A stretch of DNA of 64,000 bases. It comes from Planctobacterium sp047947135 (lineage in GTDB: Bacteria > Pseudomonadota > Gammaproteobacteria > Enterobacterales > Alteromonadaceae). Positions 62,713 through 64,000 of this stretch are shown piece after piece; positions within the stretch are counted from its first letter, which is position 1; each line of letters starts with the position of its first letter. Both the position numbers and the translations under genes were made by a program. The stretch spans positions 3,534,001 to 3,598,000 of the forward strand of contig CP170457.1 in the NCBI GenBank assembly GCA_047947135.1, written 5' to 3'. The notes under the pieces are model-generated. The model was not told where the DNA came from. It did not search any database and saw nothing but the letters and a program-made list of their open reading frames with translations.

Positions 62713-63108
62713 TTATTTTTCAGAAAGGTTTAGCAGGGAATTTACATCCTCACTACTATATTCAGCAGCTATTGGGGCAATACTGTCTAAAGCGGATATA
62801 CCAATAACTTCATTTGTTACAAATGAATCCATATCATCGAAAAATGAATGAGTAGCTTGCTTATTTTCTAGAACCTCCTGAACAAGTAAGCTCAATCCTT
62901 GCTCTGAACATGCAAAAAAGTCACCTGAAACTCTGTTATTTACTTTTACTAATGAACTTGTTCTAGAAAGTAATTGAGGCAAAGTAGCTCGAACCGAATT
63001 AAAGTTAACTTCTGAACCAACATGCTCTGAGATAAACTGCGATACAGTATTACTTTGCATTCGAGACACGATAGCTTCGATTTTAGCCTTACCCTTTAAT
63101 GTAGACAT
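62713..63108 (-). CDS. Hypothetical protein, first gene of patatin operon
   Basis: A 131-residue unrecognised protein. The N-terminal half (VSQFISEHVGSEVNFNSVRA then TLPQLLSRTSSLVKVNNRVS) has a pattern of helices followed by a possible beta wing that could be a winged helix-turn-helix. The C-terminal half is acidic and helical. If it binds DNA, the inverted repeat over its own promoter would be the natural target; this is inference. 24 bp upstream of the middle gene, same strand. Confidence 0.76.
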   Translation of the reverse strand: MSTLKGKAKIEAIVSRMQSNTVSQFISEHVGSEVNFNSVRATLPQLLSRTSSLVKVNNRVSGDFFACSEQGLSLLVQEVLENKQATHSFFDDMDSFVTNEVIGISALDSIAPIAAEYSSEDVNSLLNLSEK

Positions 63109-63135
63109 ACCATTTACCTGTAATGAAACCCTTTG

Positions 63136-63161
63136 TGTACAGTTTAGTCAACAACTGTACA
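63136..63161. promoter_or_regulatory. Perfect inverted repeat over the patatin-operon promoter
   Basis: TGTACAGTT (63136-63144) and AACTGTACA (63153-63161) with an 8-bp centre form a likely operator. It overlaps the -10 and spacer of the probable promoter listed separately. Confidence 0.65.
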
Positions 63162-63169
63162 GTATGCAA
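63141..63169 (-). promoter_or_regulatory. Probable promoter of the patatin operon
   Basis: On the minus strand TTGCAT (63169-63164), a 17-bp spacer and TAAACT (63146-63141) form a plausible sigma-70 promoter about 30 bp upstream of the first gene's start. Each hexamer matches consensus at four of six positions. Confidence 0.5.
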
Positions 63170-63254
63170 ATTCTGTATTAGTTAATGAATAATACTACCC
63201 ACTCCTTATCGCAAATACTTATTCGCTTCTCAGCTAGTTGCCGCTTTGTCTTTA

Positions 63255-63325
63255 AGTACTTGGACATGTACTTGCATGTACTTGGACACAAGTACTTGGA
63301 CATGGACACACACAATATCTGTACC
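63255..63325. repeat. Degenerate GTACTTGGACA repeats before the transposase
   Basis: Four imperfect copies around GTACTTGGACA/GTACTTGCATG lie at 63256-63303, followed by GGACACACACAATATCTGTACC (63304-63325). The last part resembles the remnant at 60888 and the 39-bp repeats at 58.5 kb. The likely role is as REP-like or end sequences of the transposase that follows. Confidence 0.65.
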
Positions 63326-63396
63326 TGAGTACAGTATCATTTTTGACCAGATATGGTAGAAATAAACAAAAGGACAATGATTCAGGATGAGTCTCT

Positions 63397-64000
63397 ATGC
63401 CAAGAGCAAGGAAAACACTGGTGTGTACCGCAGACACACCCTATTACCACTGCGTATCACGCTGCGTCAGGCGGGCATTTTTATGTGGTGAAGATATCGT
63501 CACTGGCAACAACTATGAGCATCGTCGCCAATGGGTGGAAGACAGACTGCATTTACTGGCTGAAGTATTTAGCATTGACGTTTGTGCCTATGCAGTAATG
63601 AGTAACCATACCCATGTTGTCCTGCATATTCATGAGCCACAGGCGCAACACTGGTCAGTTGAAGAAGTGCTTAACCGCTGGCACAGGCTGTATAAAGGAA
63701 CTTTACTGACACGACAATACACAAACCCTGCCCAACGGCCTGCTATGCCGGCAGTATTGATTAAAACCGTTCAGGATATCGCCGATATCTGGCGACAACG
63801 ATTATGCAGTATCAGCTGGTTTATGCGGGCTTTAAATGAGCCGATTGCCAGACAAGCCAACCAGGAAGATAACTGCACTGGCAGGTTCTGGGAAGGTCGC
63901 TTTAAATCTCAGGCATTGTTAGATGAAACCGCACTGGCTGCCTGCATGGCCTATGTTGACCTCAATCCCATACGGGCCAGAATGGCCAAAACACCGGAAA
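63397..64000 (+). CDS. Y1 (REP-associated/IS200-like) transposase, 3' end beyond window
   Basis: 201 residues are visible from ATG 63397 (MPRARKTLV), with the frame open to the window end. Y1_Tnp domain: YYHCVSRCVRRAFLCGED, NYEHRRQWVEDRL, then the metal-binding His-x-His in AVMSNHTHVVLHI. Downstream, FWEGRFKSQALLDE and AYVDLNPIRARMAK are typical of the larger chromosomal RAYT-type transposases. The catalytic Tyr cannot be assigned with certainty by eye. A truncated copy lies at 60915-61076. Nearby GGACACA repeats may be its substrates. Confidence 0.9.
   Translation, partial: MPRARKTLVCTADTPYYHCVSRCVRRAFLCGEDIVTGNNYEHRRQWVEDRLHLLAEVFSIDVCAYAVMSNHTHVVLHIHEPQAQHWSVEEVLNRWHRLYKGTLLTRQYTNPAQRPAMPAVLIKTVQDIADIWRQRLCSISWFMRALNEPIARQANQEDNCTGRFWEGRFKSQALLDETALAACMAYVDLNPIRARMAKTPE

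Noticed and set aside
63252..63437. 61-codon minus-strand ORF across the GTACTTGGACA repeats
   Set aside because: Its sequence is produced by the tandem repeats and the antisense of the transposase start.
1..64000. tRNA, rRNA and riboswitches
   Set aside because: Intergenic regions were read for cloverleaf, rRNA-like and common riboswitch patterns and none was convincing; a covariance-model scan would settle this.

Overview
The window looks like chromosomal DNA from a marine gammaproteobacterium of the Alteromonadales (an Alteromonas/Glaciecola/Aliiglaciecola-type organism). This is inferred from the mid-40s GC feel, the aat-bpt-infA/clpA-clpS-cspD cluster, the monomeric isocitrate dehydrogenase, the DUF3379 partner of an ECF sigma factor, the BatABCD-type operon and the mnmA-hflD-purB order. 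No rRNA, tRNA or CRISPR array was seen.

About 1-50.6 kb is ordinary core genome. It opens with the 5' two-thirds or more of fadI (minus strand) preceded by a FadR-like operator. Next is a six-gene MoxR/DUF58/DUF4381/VWA/VWA-TPR/BatD operon (1.4-8.4 kb), then a DUF885 lipoprotein peptidase. An ECF sigma factor/DUF3379 pair, a putP-type Na+/solute symporter and a degenerate EAL-HDOD protein follow. A compact sulfate-activation operon, cysD-cysC-cysQ-cysN-permease (14.8-20.2 kb), converges on cysS at a shared terminator. After ppiB and lpxH comes recC-recB-recD on the minus strand, translationally coupled to a secreted DUF922 zinc-protease-like gene. Then come xthA, a CbiM-like membrane protein, a phosphoribosyltransferase, yfbV and trxB, followed by the N-degron cluster (aat, bpt, clpA, clpS, with infA and cspD). 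Monomeric icd, an RluE-like synthase, mnmA-hflD-purB and a membrane class III nucleotide cyclase complete the core part.

From 50.6 to 58.1 kb lies the most unusual feature: sixteen small, mutually divergent genes for secreted proteins of roughly 106-160 codons (fifteen on the minus strand, one on the plus strand), plus one lipoprotein gene. Each has a Sec signal peptide, a beta-rich body with one or more Cys, and near the C-terminus a short helix with a Leu-Leu-x-Ala-like core. The helix is usually followed by a Gly-Lys/Arg-x-Val-like turn and strand. I read this as one expanded paralogous family. The layout resembles OB-fold B subunits of AB5 toxins such as SubB/PltB, but that is a hypothesis.

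From 58.4 kb to the end is a mosaic accessory island. It starts with a two-tier direct repeat (four 39-bp units in two 97-bp composites), followed by two orphan membrane-protein genes and a truncated copy of a Y1 (REP-associated/IS200-like) transposase. A three-gene minus-strand operon ending in a patatin-like phospholipase comes next, under a promoter overlapped by a perfect 9-bp inverted repeat. Another repeat cluster precedes the 5' part of a longer copy of the same transposase, which runs off the window. The patatin operon therefore sits between two transposase-derived sequences and is a candidate cargo/defence module.
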